Positions 34,744 to 42,393 are shown, counted from the stretch's first letter. The stretch is 57,807 nucleotides of DNA from an uncultured Clostridia bacterium (GCA_947383835.1 CANDEV010000015.1:1-57807), one strand, 5' to 3'. Made by a program: numbers and translations. Notes: generated by a model from the letters alone, not told the origin.

Positions 34744-34818
34744 AAATGATGTTAGAATAACTTATACAATTACATTAGTAACCGTCTGTTATACTTTCAT
34801 GAGTAAGCGCGTTATAGC

Positions 34819-37026
34819 TTAGCCTCTCTTCTTAGCTACGATAGCAGCAGCAGCGAGAGCTACAGGGATTACTGCGAGAGCAACAGAAGCATTACCTGTG
34901 CCAGGGTTTGTAACTGTCTCAACAGGAGCAACCTCGGGCTCATCTACGGGCTCAACCTCAGGCTCTTCTTCCTCTTCCTCTTCCTCAGCGTCAACATCGC
35001 CGAGATCGTCAGCCTCTTCTTCCTCGAGGTCAGTATCGTCAGCCTCTACAGGAGCACCGGAATCAACTTCCTCTGTCTCTGTTTCGCCGAGAACTACCTG
35101 GAAGTTATCCCAGTACCATGTAGCGGAAGTTCTGAGAACCATGTTGTGGATGTAGTTAGCGAAAGCATTGCTTGTAAGAGCAGAATCCTGGATAGCATCC
35201 CAAGAGAATGAGAGTGATGTAGCTGTCCAATCGAACTTATCGGTAGCACCCAGTGAGAGTGTGATGTTCTTATTGATGATAAGAGCGCCCTCAAAGAGGT
35301 TGTTGCCGAGCCAATCGTTGTTGATGTAGATTGTGTTAGCATCATAACCGGGGTCAGTATCCCAGAAGTGTCTGCCGAATGATGTATAATCTGTGCCCTC
35401 CCAAGCGTTAGGAGTATATGTGCCGTCATCCTTAACTCTCTGAGCAGCAGTATTGAATACGAATGTAACATCAGCGTAGTTTACAACAGCGTCATTGATT
35501 ACAGCGCGGATAGCATCAGCGTTGATGAGCTTAGCGATCTTAGTTCCGTCTGCCTGATCATCAAAATCAGATGTTGAGTAAACATTTGTAATAACGTCTA
35601 CGTTGTTTGTAAGAGTAGACTTGTAAGGATACTTCTTCTCGCCTGCGCCCTTAACCTCGGAAGCAGTACCAGCGAGCTGAGATGTATACTTAGTAGTAAC
35701 ATCAGTTCCAGCAGCGCCTGCAGTAACGATGATCTTATCGCCGTTAACAGCAGCTCCTGTTAACTGGAAGTCAGCGGGAAGCTCAGGAGTCCATGTGGTT
35801 GCGCCTGTTGTAGCAGCAGTACACTCAACCTTGTCAGCTTCAGTAGCAGCTGCACCAGCAGCAACATTAATTGTAAAGTAACCAGCTGTATCAGGAGTAC
35901 CGCCAGCAGTTATCTTAGTAGCTATTGCAGTAGGAACAGCAGCACCATCAATGGTTATAGTTCCGTCAGCAGCAACATCAACCTTAATATCCTTGCCAGC
36001 TGCAGCGTCAGCATCAGAAATAAGACCAGCAGCCTTCAACTCTGCAGCAGTAGCTGTAACCGTACCTGAAGGTGTTCCACCAGTCTGCCATGTCTGATAT
36101 TTACCAGCACCAGCATTTACAGCAGAAACAGTACCAAACGTAGCAGCAGAAGCAGCCTGAGCGCCTGTAACTGTAACACCAGGAATAGCAGCAACAAGAG
36201 CGCCATCGCTTGCCTTAGCCCACATACCACCGGTCATAGCTGTGTATGTCTCATCTGCAGTACCTGTGTATTCACCTGTAAGAACTGCATAAGAACCAGC
36301 AGCCTTAACAAGATTAGCAGCAGCAGCAGCAGCAGGTGTAACAGCAGCTGTGTATGTTGTAGTTGTAGCATTATCAGGAACCTTTACATCAGTTACGCCC
36401 TGAGCCTGAAGCTTTACTGTAGGCTTGCCTGCTTCACTCTTTTCACCGTTAGTAACCTTGAGTACGAGACCCATTTTGCTGTTCTTGATCTTTTCAGAAA
36501 GTGCGCCAACAGAGTTAACACCGGCAGGGAGCTTCTTGTACTTAGCAACAACCTTGATGTTAGCTTCTGTGCTTGTAACGAGAGAGATCTCAGTACCTGA
36601 AGACTTAGCCTTAACAGGGATCTTTACTGAACGAGCACCAACATTGTTGATATCATCCCAGCCGTAAGCCATAAGTCTTGAGCCTTCTATGCTGTAGCCC
36701 TCTTCCCATTCATTTTCTGTGCAGTAAACTCTGTTGAAAGACTTGTTAGCGCCTGCATCGCCGTCCCAGTAAGAACCGCTGATCTCGAAAGAAACAGAGT
36801 CCCAAGAATTGTCGGAACCGATTGCAATAACCTCAACAGTGTCGCCTGCAGTAATGTTAAGGGAGTCAAAGTTAGCTGTGATCTTACCCTCTGATGTGTT
36901 TTCCTTGATTGTCTTAACGAGGTTATAAGTAAGTGTCTTAGCTTCGAGAGCTGAAACTGTAGTAGCCATTGCAGATACAGCTACTGCGCCTGCTGCGATT
37001 GCAGCGATTGTCTTTTTCATGTTCAT
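34819..37026 (-). CDS. Secreted Ala/Thr-rich surface protein with NPGTG sorting-like tail
   Basis: A 735-aa protein. Signal peptide (KKTIAAIAAGAVAVSAMATT), then a beta-rich domain (about 27-165). A long low-complexity Ala/Thr/Gly/Val region (about 195-470) follows, then a second folded domain (about 480-640: YNPNAW-like loops, NNDWLGNNLFEGALIIN). An acidic linker (EEEEADDLGDVDAEEEEEEE) precedes the tail NPGTG, a hydrophobic helix and AKKRG. That tail matches a sortase signal of the NPxTG kind followed by a membrane stop. AGGAGG lies about eight bases before the ATG. A cell-wall-attached structural or adhesive protein is likely. The middle is rich in GCA/GCT codons unlike its neighbours. Confidence 0.75.
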   Translation of the reverse strand: MNMKKTIAAIAAGAVAVSAMATTVSALEAKTLTYNLVKTIKENTSEGKITANFDSLNITAGDTVEVIAIGSDNSWDSVSFEISGSYWDGDAGANKSFNRVYCTENEWEEGYSIEGSRLMAYGWDDINNVGARSVKIPVKAKSSGTEISLVTSTEANIKVVAKYKKLPAGVNSVGALSEKIKNSKMGLVLKVTNGEKSEAGKPTVKLQAQGVTDVKVPDNATTTTYTAAVTPAAAAAANLVKAAGSYAVLTGEYTGTADETYTAMTGGMWAKASDGALVAAIPGVTVTGAQAASAATFGTVSAVNAGAGKYQTWQTGGTPSGTVTATAAELKAAGLISDADAAAGKDIKVDVAADGTITIDGAAVPTAIATKITAGGTPDTAGYFTINVAAGAAATEADKVECTAATTGATTWTPELPADFQLTGAAVNGDKIIVTAGAAGTDVTTKYTSQLAGTASEVKGAGEKKYPYKSTLTNNVDVITNVYSTSDFDDQADGTKIAKLINADAIRAVINDAVVNYADVTFVFNTAAQRVKDDGTYTPNAWEGTDYTSFGRHFWDTDPGYDANTIYINNDWLGNNLFEGALIINKNITLSLGATDKFDWTATSLSFSWDAIQDSALTSNAFANYIHNMVLRTSATWYWDNFQVVLGETETEEVDSGAPVEADDTDLEEEEADDLGDVDAEEEEEEEEPEVEPVDEPEVAPVETVTNPGTGNASVALAVIPVALAAAAIVAKKRG

Positions 37027-37181
37027 GAAAAATTCCTCCTTGTTTTGTTTCAAAAATTTTTTCTTTATTTATTTCCAAAGTTAAATGGAAATCAAATATT
37101 ATTCGGATAAGCCGTTTCGGTATGTCCTTCGGGGTGACCCCCTTTGGCAGCTCCGAAATCGTTTTGCCTATCACGCTTATT

Positions 37182-37210
37182 ATTCTAACATTTTGCGCCC
37201 AAACTGTCAA
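37182..37210 (-). promoter_or_regulatory. Promoter of the surface-protein gene
   Basis: On the minus strand TTGACA (37205-37210), a 17-base spacer and TAGAAT (37182-37187), giving a leader of about 150 bases. Confidence 0.82.
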
Positions 37211-37305
37211 TGTACATCTGCAACAAATTTTAAAATTATTTTTAGGGCTAAGTGTACACTTTTCACTAATAATTGCACATAAGGAAAAGATTTTGTCAAA
37301 ATTTA

Positions 37306-37368
37306 TGTAACCGTTTTGTAATACCTGTAACCGTTCTGTAACTTTTAATAGCGGGCAGGGGGTATACT
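37306..37368 (+). promoter_or_regulatory. Four TGTAA direct repeats upstream of a TATACT box
   Basis: TGTAA occurs at 37306, 37317, 37326 and 37337. The two outer pairs each have 11-base spacing, within two copies of TGTAACCGTTYTGTAA that recur every 20 bases. A TATACT (37363-37368) follows with no recognisable -35, the layout of an OmpR/PhoB-type activated promoter. The repeats could equally act on the divergent surface-protein gene. Confidence 0.45.
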
Positions 37369-37422
37369 ATAGAGTAATAAGCATATACATTATATATCAA
37401 AATAAAAAATTTGTCAAGACGG

Positions 37423-37558
37423 TTGACAAATTTGATCGGCAGATGTATAATATAAAGTATAAAAGCCGCAAACGCGGCGGTGCGCCGTCAACGGCTGCTC
37501 CTCGAGATTTGGTTAAAAAAACAACCGCCACTGTTGGAAGCGAGGGCGGTTGTTTTTT
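37423..37558 (+). ncRNA. Antitoxin-like small RNA 1 with promoter and terminator
   Basis: Promoter TTGACA (37423-37428), 17 bases, TATAAT (37446-37451). A transcript of about 100 nt starts near 37458. It has a 5' hairpin GCCGC-AAA-GCGGC and ends in a terminator (CAACCGCC at 37522-37529 with GGCGGTTG at 37545-37552, then six T). The terminator also works on the opposite strand, so its 3' end overlaps the 3' end of the convergent toxin mRNA, as in txpA/RatA-type pairs. Its terminator loop region also resembles the complement of the toxin leader, allowing pairing in trans. RNA status is inferred. Confidence 0.68.
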
Positions 37559-37599
37559 ATTTAATGAAAGCCGCTAATATAACGTCAAATAAAAAACGG

Positions 37600-37695
37600 T
37601 TACTTCTTCTTACCGTTCCGAAAAACGAGAATACATAACGTGACAACGTCAAGGAGTACTGAAACAAACTGAAACAGCGTCTCGTATGTAACCAT
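37600..37695 (-). CDS. Holin-like type I toxin peptide 1
   Basis: A 31-aa peptide beginning MVTYETLFQF, with a single hydrophobic helix (VSVLLDVVTLCILVF) and a basic tail RNGKKK. This is the pattern of the putative holin-like toxin family of Firmicutes (M-x-T-Y-E-x-L start, one helix, Lys-rich end). The ribosome site GGGAGGTGATG lies just upstream. The gene is too short for routine gene calling and overlaps a longer spurious frame. A convergent small RNA lies downstream. Such peptides insert in the membrane and stop growth when unopposed; the role here is by family analogy. Confidence 0.72.
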   Translation of the reverse strand: MVTYETLFQFVSVLLDVVTLCILVFRNGKKK

Positions 37696-37747
37696 CAGTC
37701 ATCACCTCCCTTGCGGGAGCAACCGCCAACCTTGGCGCACCGATTGT

Positions 37748-37776
37748 ATTGTAGCATATTTTGCAGAATTTGTCAA
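37748..37776 (-). promoter_or_regulatory. Promoter of toxin 1
   Basis: On the minus strand TTGACA (37771-37776), 17 bases, TACAAT (37748-37753). The short leader includes a GC-rich block (37715-37742) that can fold around the ribosome site and is repeated almost identically ahead of toxin 2. Confidence 0.75.
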
Positions 37777-37792
37777 TATTTATATTTCGCAC

Positions 37793-37935
37793 TTGACAAA
37801 CGCGTTTTTTCACTGTATAATAAAAGCATAAAAGCCGCAAACGCGGCGGTGCGCCGTTACGTCAACGGTCGCTCCAACGTTCTTAAGTTATTTTTAGAAA
37901 ACCGCCGTCAGTTGGGAGCCGAGGGCGGTTTTTGC
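37793..37935 (+). ncRNA. Antitoxin-like small RNA 2 with promoter and terminator
   Basis: Promoter TTGACA (37793-37798), 17 bases, TATAAT (37816-37821). The transcript begins near 37828 with a 5' stretch identical to small RNA 1 over about 30 nt, and ends at a terminator (AAAACCGCC with GGCGGTTTTT, 37899-37934). It is convergent with toxin 2 and divergent from toxin 1. Confidence 0.68.
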
Positions 37936-37937
37936 AC

Positions 37938-38039
37938 TTATTTCCGTCTGTGGTTGTAAATACCCACTATAAGTGCGACAACTCCGGTCAACATAGTAAC
38001 AAAAAGGAACAAACCCTCATATGTAACATAAGAAGCCAT
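37938..38039 (-). CDS. Holin-like type I toxin peptide 2
   Basis: A 33-aa peptide MASYVTYEGLFLFV..., one hydrophobic helix and a C-terminal NHRRK. It shares the VTYE-x-LF-x-F signature with toxin 1. The ribosome site GGGAGGTGATGAC precedes the ATG. Together with toxin 1 and the two small RNAs it forms two head-to-tail modules in about 750 bp. Family assignment is from motif recognition only. Confidence 0.75.
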   Translation of the reverse strand: MASYVTYEGLFLFVTMLTGVVALIVGIYNHRRK

Positions 38040-38092
38040 TGTCATCACCTCCCTTTTGGGGAGCAACCGCCAACCTTGGCGCACCGTGTATA

Positions 38093-38121
38093 AATATAGC
38101 ATATTTTGTTGAAAATGTCAA
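38093..38121 (-). promoter_or_regulatory. Promoter of toxin 2
   Basis: On the minus strand TTGACA (38116-38121), 17 bases, TATATT (38093-38098). Immediately to the right, TTGACA (38131-38136) and TATACT (38152-38157, 15-base spacer) point toward the alpha-galactosidase gene. Confidence 0.75.
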
Positions 38122-38187
38122 GATACGGTCTTGACATTTTTCTTTTTTTGGTATACTATTAATAAAAAACGAAATGAGGTCGCTTAT

Positions 38188-39447
38188 ATGAAAAAACTCA
38201 CCCCGCCCATGGGCTGGAACAGCTGGGACTGCTACGGTGCTGCCGTTACCGAGGAGACTGTCCGCAAAAACGCCGATTTTATGGCTGCACACCTGAAAAA
38301 ATACGGCTGGGAATACGTGGTGGTGGACATTCAATGGTCAAACCCCACCGCTCCCAATCACGAGTATCAGCCCTTTACCGAGCTTGCTATGGACGAGTTT
38401 TCACGGCTTATCCCTGCGGAAGAGCGTTTCCCCTCCTCCGAGGGCGGCAAAGGCTTTGCTCCGCTTGCAGAGTACGTTCACTCCCTTGGCTTGAAGTTCG
38501 GCATACACATTATGAGGGGCATACCCAGACAAGCGGTGCACCGAAACACCCCTGTTTTCGGCACGGATAAGACAGCCCGCCAAATTGCCAAGACTGACAG
38601 TATCTGTATGTGGAACACCGATATGTACGGCGTTGATCCCTCCAAGGACGGCGCAAGAGCGTACTACGACAGCATTTTTGCACTTTACGCCTCATGGGGC
38701 GTTGATTTTGTCAAGGTGGACGACATTGCGCGGGAATTTCCCCACGCCGAGCAGGAGCTTATCATGCTCAGCGAGTCGCTGCACTCCTGCGGCAGAGACA
38801 TGGTTTTGAGCCTTTCACCGGGACCCGCTCCAATTGAAAAGGCTGAGCTTTTCAAGCAGATTTCCAATATGTGGCGTATTACCGACGATTTCTGGGACAA
38901 ATGGGAGCTTTTATACGATATGTTCTCCCGCGCGGAGAAATGGTGCGTCCACAACGGCGCGGGGCATTGGGCGGACGCGGATATGCTCCCAATCGGACCT
39001 ATCTTGCAGGACTATGACAAGTCCAACCGCACAAAATTTACCCAAGCCGAACAGATAACAATGCTTACCCTTTGGAGCATTTTCCGTTCACCGCTTATGA
39101 TAGGCGGCGAAATGACAGGCTTTGACGATTTCACCATGAGCCTGCTTACAAACGAGGGCATACTCGAAATGCACCGCAACGCGCGGCACTCTCATCAGGT
39201 ATGGCGGCGCGACATTGACGGCAACGAGTATATCCTCTGGACTGCGGCAAGCTCCGAGGGCGGAGGGTACATTGCGGTTTTCAATGCTGGTGACAAAGAC
39301 GGAGAAGTGAAAATCTCCCTTTCCGACCTTGAACTGTACGGCAGTATCAGCGGCAAAGAGCTTTGGAGCGGAAAAGCTTTCACCGCGGAGAACGAAATGT
39401 CCGTAAGTCTTGAAAGCCACGGCGCAAAGGCGTTTTACTTTAAATAA
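38188..39447 (+). CDS. GH27 alpha-galactosidase-like enzyme
   Basis: A 419-aa glycoside hydrolase of clan D: N-terminal PPMGWNSWDCYG, nucleophile Asp-178 in DFVKVDDI, acid/base Asp-233/234 in WRITDDFW. A C-terminal beta-sandwich follows. The start MKKLTPPMGW follows GAGGT by seven bases. No signal peptide, so it hydrolyses imported alpha-galactosides such as raffinose-type or galactomannan fragments. Monocistronic; a family A repeat follows the stop. Confidence 0.9.
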   Translation: MKKLTPPMGWNSWDCYGAAVTEETVRKNADFMAAHLKKYGWEYVVVDIQWSNPTAPNHEYQPFTELAMDEFSRLIPAEERFPSSEGGKGFAPLAEYVHSLGLKFGIHIMRGIPRQAVHRNTPVFGTDKTARQIAKTDSICMWNTDMYGVDPSKDGARAYYDSIFALYASWGVDFVKVDDIAREFPHAEQELIMLSESLHSCGRDMVLSLSPGPAPIEKAELFKQISNMWRITDDFWDKWELLYDMFSRAEKWCVHNGAGHWADADMLPIGPILQDYDKSNRTKFTQAEQITMLTLWSIFRSPLMIGGEMTGFDDFTMSLLTNEGILEMHRNARHSHQVWRRDIDGNEYILWTAASSEGGGYIAVFNAGDKDGEVKISLSDLELYGSISGKELWSGKAFTAENEMSVSLESHGAKAFYFK

Positions 39448-39459
39448 AATTATACAACT

Positions 39460-39530
39460 GTAGGGCGGGGGCTTGCTCCCGCCTTTTCGCATATCTATAC
39501 AAAAAGGCGGGAGCAAAGCCCCCGCCCTAC
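39460..39530. repeat. Family A palindromic repeat, copy 4
   Basis: A 71-bp inverted repeat with GTAGGGCGGGGGCTTGCTC arms, between the convergent alpha-galactosidase and mscL genes. It could end transcription from either side. Confidence 0.92.
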
Positions 39531-39537
39531 ACAAATT

Positions 39538-40059
39538 TTATTCTTTATTTTCCGCGTCGGCGGGACTGTACTGCTTTGCAAGCAGGTCGCGTATCTCCGC
39601 AAGCAGTTCCTCCTGAGTGGGCTTAGGCGGCTCAGCAGGCTTTTCCTCTTCAGCCTTTGCAGCTTCCTCGGCAGCAGCCTCTTCTGCTTTTTTCTTTTTG
39701 AGGAACGCGCCGTTTCTGACAGTGTTGATTATCTTAACAAAAATAAACACGCATACCGCCGTCAGCAGGAAGGTTATAATGCTCTGGATAAAGTTTCCGT
39801 AAGTAAGCTCCGCGCCCTGTGTGATGACCTTGCCGTCTATCTCGGTGTCGGGGATTTTAAAGGAAAGGCTGGCAAAATCTATACCGCCTATGATAATACC
39901 GATGATCGGAGTAAAAATATCCGCAACAAGTGAGTTGACAATAGCCGTAAACGCGCTTCCTATGATAACGCCCACCGCCATATCCACAACGTTGCCCTTT
40001 GAGATAAATTCCTTAAATTCGGCAATAATGCCTTTTTTCTTGTCTTTTTTGTCTGCCAT
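39538..40059 (-). CDS. mscL: Large-conductance mechanosensitive channel
   Basis: A 173-aa channel opening under membrane tension to release solutes on osmotic downshock. It shows the family's first helix (VVDMAVGVIIGSAFTAIVNSLV), periplasmic loop and second helix (SIITFLLTAVCVFIFVKI), then a C-terminal Ala/Glu/Lys-rich extension (about 125-173) longer than in many relatives. GGAGG lies eight bases before the ATG. Not obviously in an operon. Confidence 0.95.
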   Translation of the reverse strand: MADKKDKKKGIIAEFKEFISKGNVVDMAVGVIIGSAFTAIVNSLVADIFTPIIGIIIGGIDFASLSFKIPDTEIDGKVITQGAELTYGNFIQSIITFLLTAVCVFIFVKIINTVRNGAFLKKKKAEEAAAEEAAKAEEEKPAEPPKPTQEELLAEIRDLLAKQYSPADAENKE

Positions 40060-40158
40060 GATGATTTTCCTCCTTTTTTACATTTATTTTACCATAATGT
40101 TTATTTACTGTCAATATCTCTTATAAAATCATTTTTCAGCGCTTCAAATGATATATTT

Positions 40159-40232
40159 GTAGGGCGGGGGCTTGCTCCCGCCTTTTGTATCAAACGTGCA
40201 TTTAAAAGGCGGGAGCCAAGCCCCCGCCCTAC
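40159..40232. repeat. Family A palindromic repeat, copy 5
   Basis: A 74-bp inverted repeat with the same arms, the right arm carrying one extra C. It lies between mscL and the RHH genes. Confidence 0.92.
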
Positions 40233-40254
40233 AGAACCGTACCCATATAAATTA

Positions 40255-40461
40255 TTACACATTTTTATCATTGCAAAAATCAATATCATTATCAATACAG
40301 TACAAAGCAGATTTAAGCAGCATCCGTGCCTTGCTGATGTCATTATTAACACAATATTCCGTTATTTTTTCATATTCGGTTATTTTTGCATTTACCGTAA
40401 ATGCCTTATATGTTTTATCGTGATATTTTTTGTTTGCCTTTTTTTGTGCTTCTGTTCCCAT
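40255..40461 (-). CDS. RHH-type small protein (locus 2)
   Basis: A 68-aa protein starting MGTEAQKKANKKYHDKTYK, then FTVNAKITEYEKITEYC and a second helix ISKARMLLKSALYCI. It resembles the two RHH proteins at 15.0-15.5 kb (AQRAANKKYDKAHFKYQ... EYE). AAAGGGTG lies about six bases before the ATG at 40461. It lies 75 bases after another RHH gene on the same strand. Probably a DNA-binding regulator. Confidence 0.65.
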   Translation of the reverse strand: MGTEAQKKANKKYHDKTYKAFTVNAKITEYEKITEYCVNNDISKARMLLKSALYCIDNDIDFCNDKNV

Positions 40462-40536
40462 TATTTCACCCTTTGGTAATTTTGTATAATTCAAATTTGA
40501 AGCATTTTAGCATTATACCCTTTTTGTCAATAGGCT

Positions 40537-40716
40537 TCAATGGTTATCAATATAATACTGTACTACTCTTTCAAACAGGTCTTTTTTAGTTAATCCTTGC
40601 TCTTTACTGTAATTTTTAAACATCTCATTTATTTTGGGGTCAACTCGCAGCGTTATAGTATCAACTTTAGAATTATAGTTTTTGCGGGAACGCTCTATCG
40701 CTTCTTTAGTTGGCAT
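40537..40716 (-). CDS. Short RHH protein (locus 2)
   Basis: A 59-aa protein too short for many gene finders: MPTKEAIERSRKNYNSK, then strand VDTITLRVDP, helix INEMFKNYSKEQG, turn LTKKDL, helix FERVVQYYIDNH. This is a textbook ribbon-helix-helix. GGAGG lies seven bases before the ATG. It is divergent from a DUF6809-like gene across a 16-bp perfect palindrome, its probable operator. Confidence 0.75.
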   Translation of the reverse strand: MPTKEAIERSRKNYNSKVDTITLRVDPKINEMFKNYSKEQGLTKKDLFERVVQYYIDNH

Positions 40717-40774
40717 TACATTACCTCCGATTTTAACATAGCATTAACACAAAATTCACACCATATACATCGAT

Positions 40775-40798
40775 ATGACGTATACGTCATGATATAAT
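40775..40798. promoter_or_regulatory. 16-bp palindromic operator and promoter -10
   Basis: ATGACGTATACGTCAT (40775-40790) is a perfect palindrome. A TATAAT (40793-40798) follows directly, pointing to the gene at 40848, so a bound RHH dimer pair would block that promoter. No good -35 is seen. Confidence 0.68.
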
Positions 40799-40847
40799 AT
40801 AACCAATAAAAGAAATACCAAACTACATAAATGAAAGGAAAATTTTT

Positions 40848-41097
40848 ATGGAAAAAACCGAATTCAGCTTTGAAACCCTTTTTAACTGCTGCGACTTTCG
40901 CTTCTCCGAGTCGCCAAGCTTTAAGGAAGATTACGCGGAGCTGAACAGCATATTTGAAAACGAAATGTGCAAATCAGACCTAAAAAACAGGCTCGACAGC
41001 GTAACTCACAGATGTATTATACGACGCCCACTCCGACGCCTTTAAACAAGGCTTCTGCTTTGCGGTAAAGTCAATAAAATTCATGCTTAAAATTTAA
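40848..41097 (+). pseudogene. Frameshifted DUF6809-like gene
   Basis: The first frame encodes MEKTEFSFETLFNCCDFRF... to LDSVTHRC (about 56 residues), then runs into an unrelated tail. Shifting by one base near position 41020 restores YDAHSDAFKQGFCFAVKSIK and a stop at 41095-41097. That C-terminus matches the GFELGFNFAVKLF end of the 82-aa protein at 14641. The gene therefore appears intact apart from one extra base, either a real inactivating mutation or a sequencing error. AAAGGA precedes the ATG. Confidence 0.65.
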
Positions 41098-41127
41098 TTC
41101 AAATCGAAGTAAAAACGATCCGATCTT

Positions 41128-42252
41128 TTACTTGGCAGGCACTTCACCGCCGACGCTGACAATAACGTTTTTGCCGCTGTTTTTGCCCTTGTAAAGCCGT
41201 CCGTCCACAAGAATTACTATGGAATCCATATGGTTTTTCCCGCTGTTTTCAACCTCGTGACAGTCCGCAAAGCCAAAGGTCATTGTTACGCTTATGCTTG
41301 TGCTTCCGGATTCCACAACGCTTGCGTTTATACGGTCTCTTATGCCGTTCATGCGTTCAAGACAGTCATTTCTTGTCCCCCGCATTATTATCAGTATCTC
41401 CTCGCCGCCCCAGCGGCAAGCCAAGTCCTGCTCCGCAATACCTTCCTTTATTATATCGGACACAGTCACAAGAACCTCGTCCCCGCAGTCGTGACCGTAT
41501 GTATCATTCACCTTTTTGAAATTGTCTATATCCCCCAGCGCAACGCAGTATTCGTTGCCGCTTTCGGTAAGACTTTCAAAGAAATCCCGCAGACTGTGGC
41601 GGTTGTACAGCCCTGTGAGGGAGTCGTGCATAGCCGTGTAGCTGAGCTTGTCATAGGCGGCGTTAAGCTTGCGGATAAGCAGGTTTATTTCAATTACAAA
41701 AAGTACGCTGAATATAAAAATGATCACAGTGCAAAAGCTGATATTCATGAGCCGCATAAGGCTTATCATTCCGTCGGTAAGATACCTTCCGAAATACCAG
41801 TTGAACACGGGAGGCATTATGCTCAGATATATCTGGCAGCCCGCAAGAGACAGCAGGGAGGTGCATACAAAAATTATTATCATTCTTGCGAAAATTTTCT
41901 TGTCGCAGGCAAAAAACAGCATATACGCCGAAATGGAAAGCTCCACCATTGCATATAGAAAAAAATAAGTCTCATACCCAAGATGCACCGTGCAGGCTAT
42001 GGCGTGTAGGGTTATCTCGGCGTATATCAAAATTATCCATTTAAGGGCGTGTTTTTCAAAATTGTCCGTCCCGCAGACATATGCGCCGATAATATAAAGG
42101 GTTATGCTGAAAATATTGAACATCATGAGCACATATATTTCGTAAAAGGAAAATACGAGAAAAAATACCGTATGTATAAAAGCGCAGGCAAAAAACATCA
42201 TCTGATATTTTAAACGGCTGCTTATTTCCAAATCGAGCAAATTAAAATTCAT
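41128..42252 (-). CDS. Membrane GGDEF protein (diguanylate cyclase-like)
   Basis: A 374-aa protein: six or seven transmembrane segments (about 15-190) then a GGDEF domain (about 205-365) that would make cyclic di-GMP from GTP. HDSLTGLYNRHSL and DIDNFKKVNDTYGH are intact. The signature loop reads GGEEI (282-286), with Ile in place of the usual Phe. The inhibitory I-site RxxD is lost: the equivalent is AEQD (273-276). GGAGG lies seven bases before the ATG. Probably active without product inhibition, but the Ile change makes this uncertain. Confidence 0.85.
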   Translation of the reverse strand: MNFNLLDLEISSRLKYQMMFFACAFIHTVFFLVFSFYEIYVLMMFNIFSITLYIIGAYVCGTDNFEKHALKWIILIYAEITLHAIACTVHLGYETYFFLYAMVELSISAYMLFFACDKKIFARMIIIFVCTSLLSLAGCQIYLSIMPPVFNWYFGRYLTDGMISLMRLMNISFCTVIIFIFSVLFVIEINLLIRKLNAAYDKLSYTAMHDSLTGLYNRHSLRDFFESLTESGNEYCVALGDIDNFKKVNDTYGHDCGDEVLVTVSDIIKEGIAEQDLACRWGGEEILIIMRGTRNDCLERMNGIRDRINASVVESGSTSISVTMTFGFADCHEVENSGKNHMDSIVILVDGRLYKGKNSGKNVIVSVGGEVPAK

Positions 42253-42393
42253 TGAGCACCTCCCATTGGTGAAACGATATCAACGATATCATAGTATAAT
42301 AATTATATCACATATTGGCAAAGGTTACAATGTAAAAACCTAACAAAAAGCCTTTTGATAATTTTATATTGAATATATTTTTTAACAACAAGC

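Noticed and set aside
37649..37840. A 63-codon minus-strand frame covering the toxin 1 leader
   Set aside because: It is in another frame from the 31-aa holin-like peptide, which has the ribosome site, family motif and promoter.
6018..40232. Family A repeats as a CRISPR array or rho-independent terminators only
   Set aside because: Copies are dispersed, palindromic and without spacers; most lack T-runs, so neither reading explains them fully.
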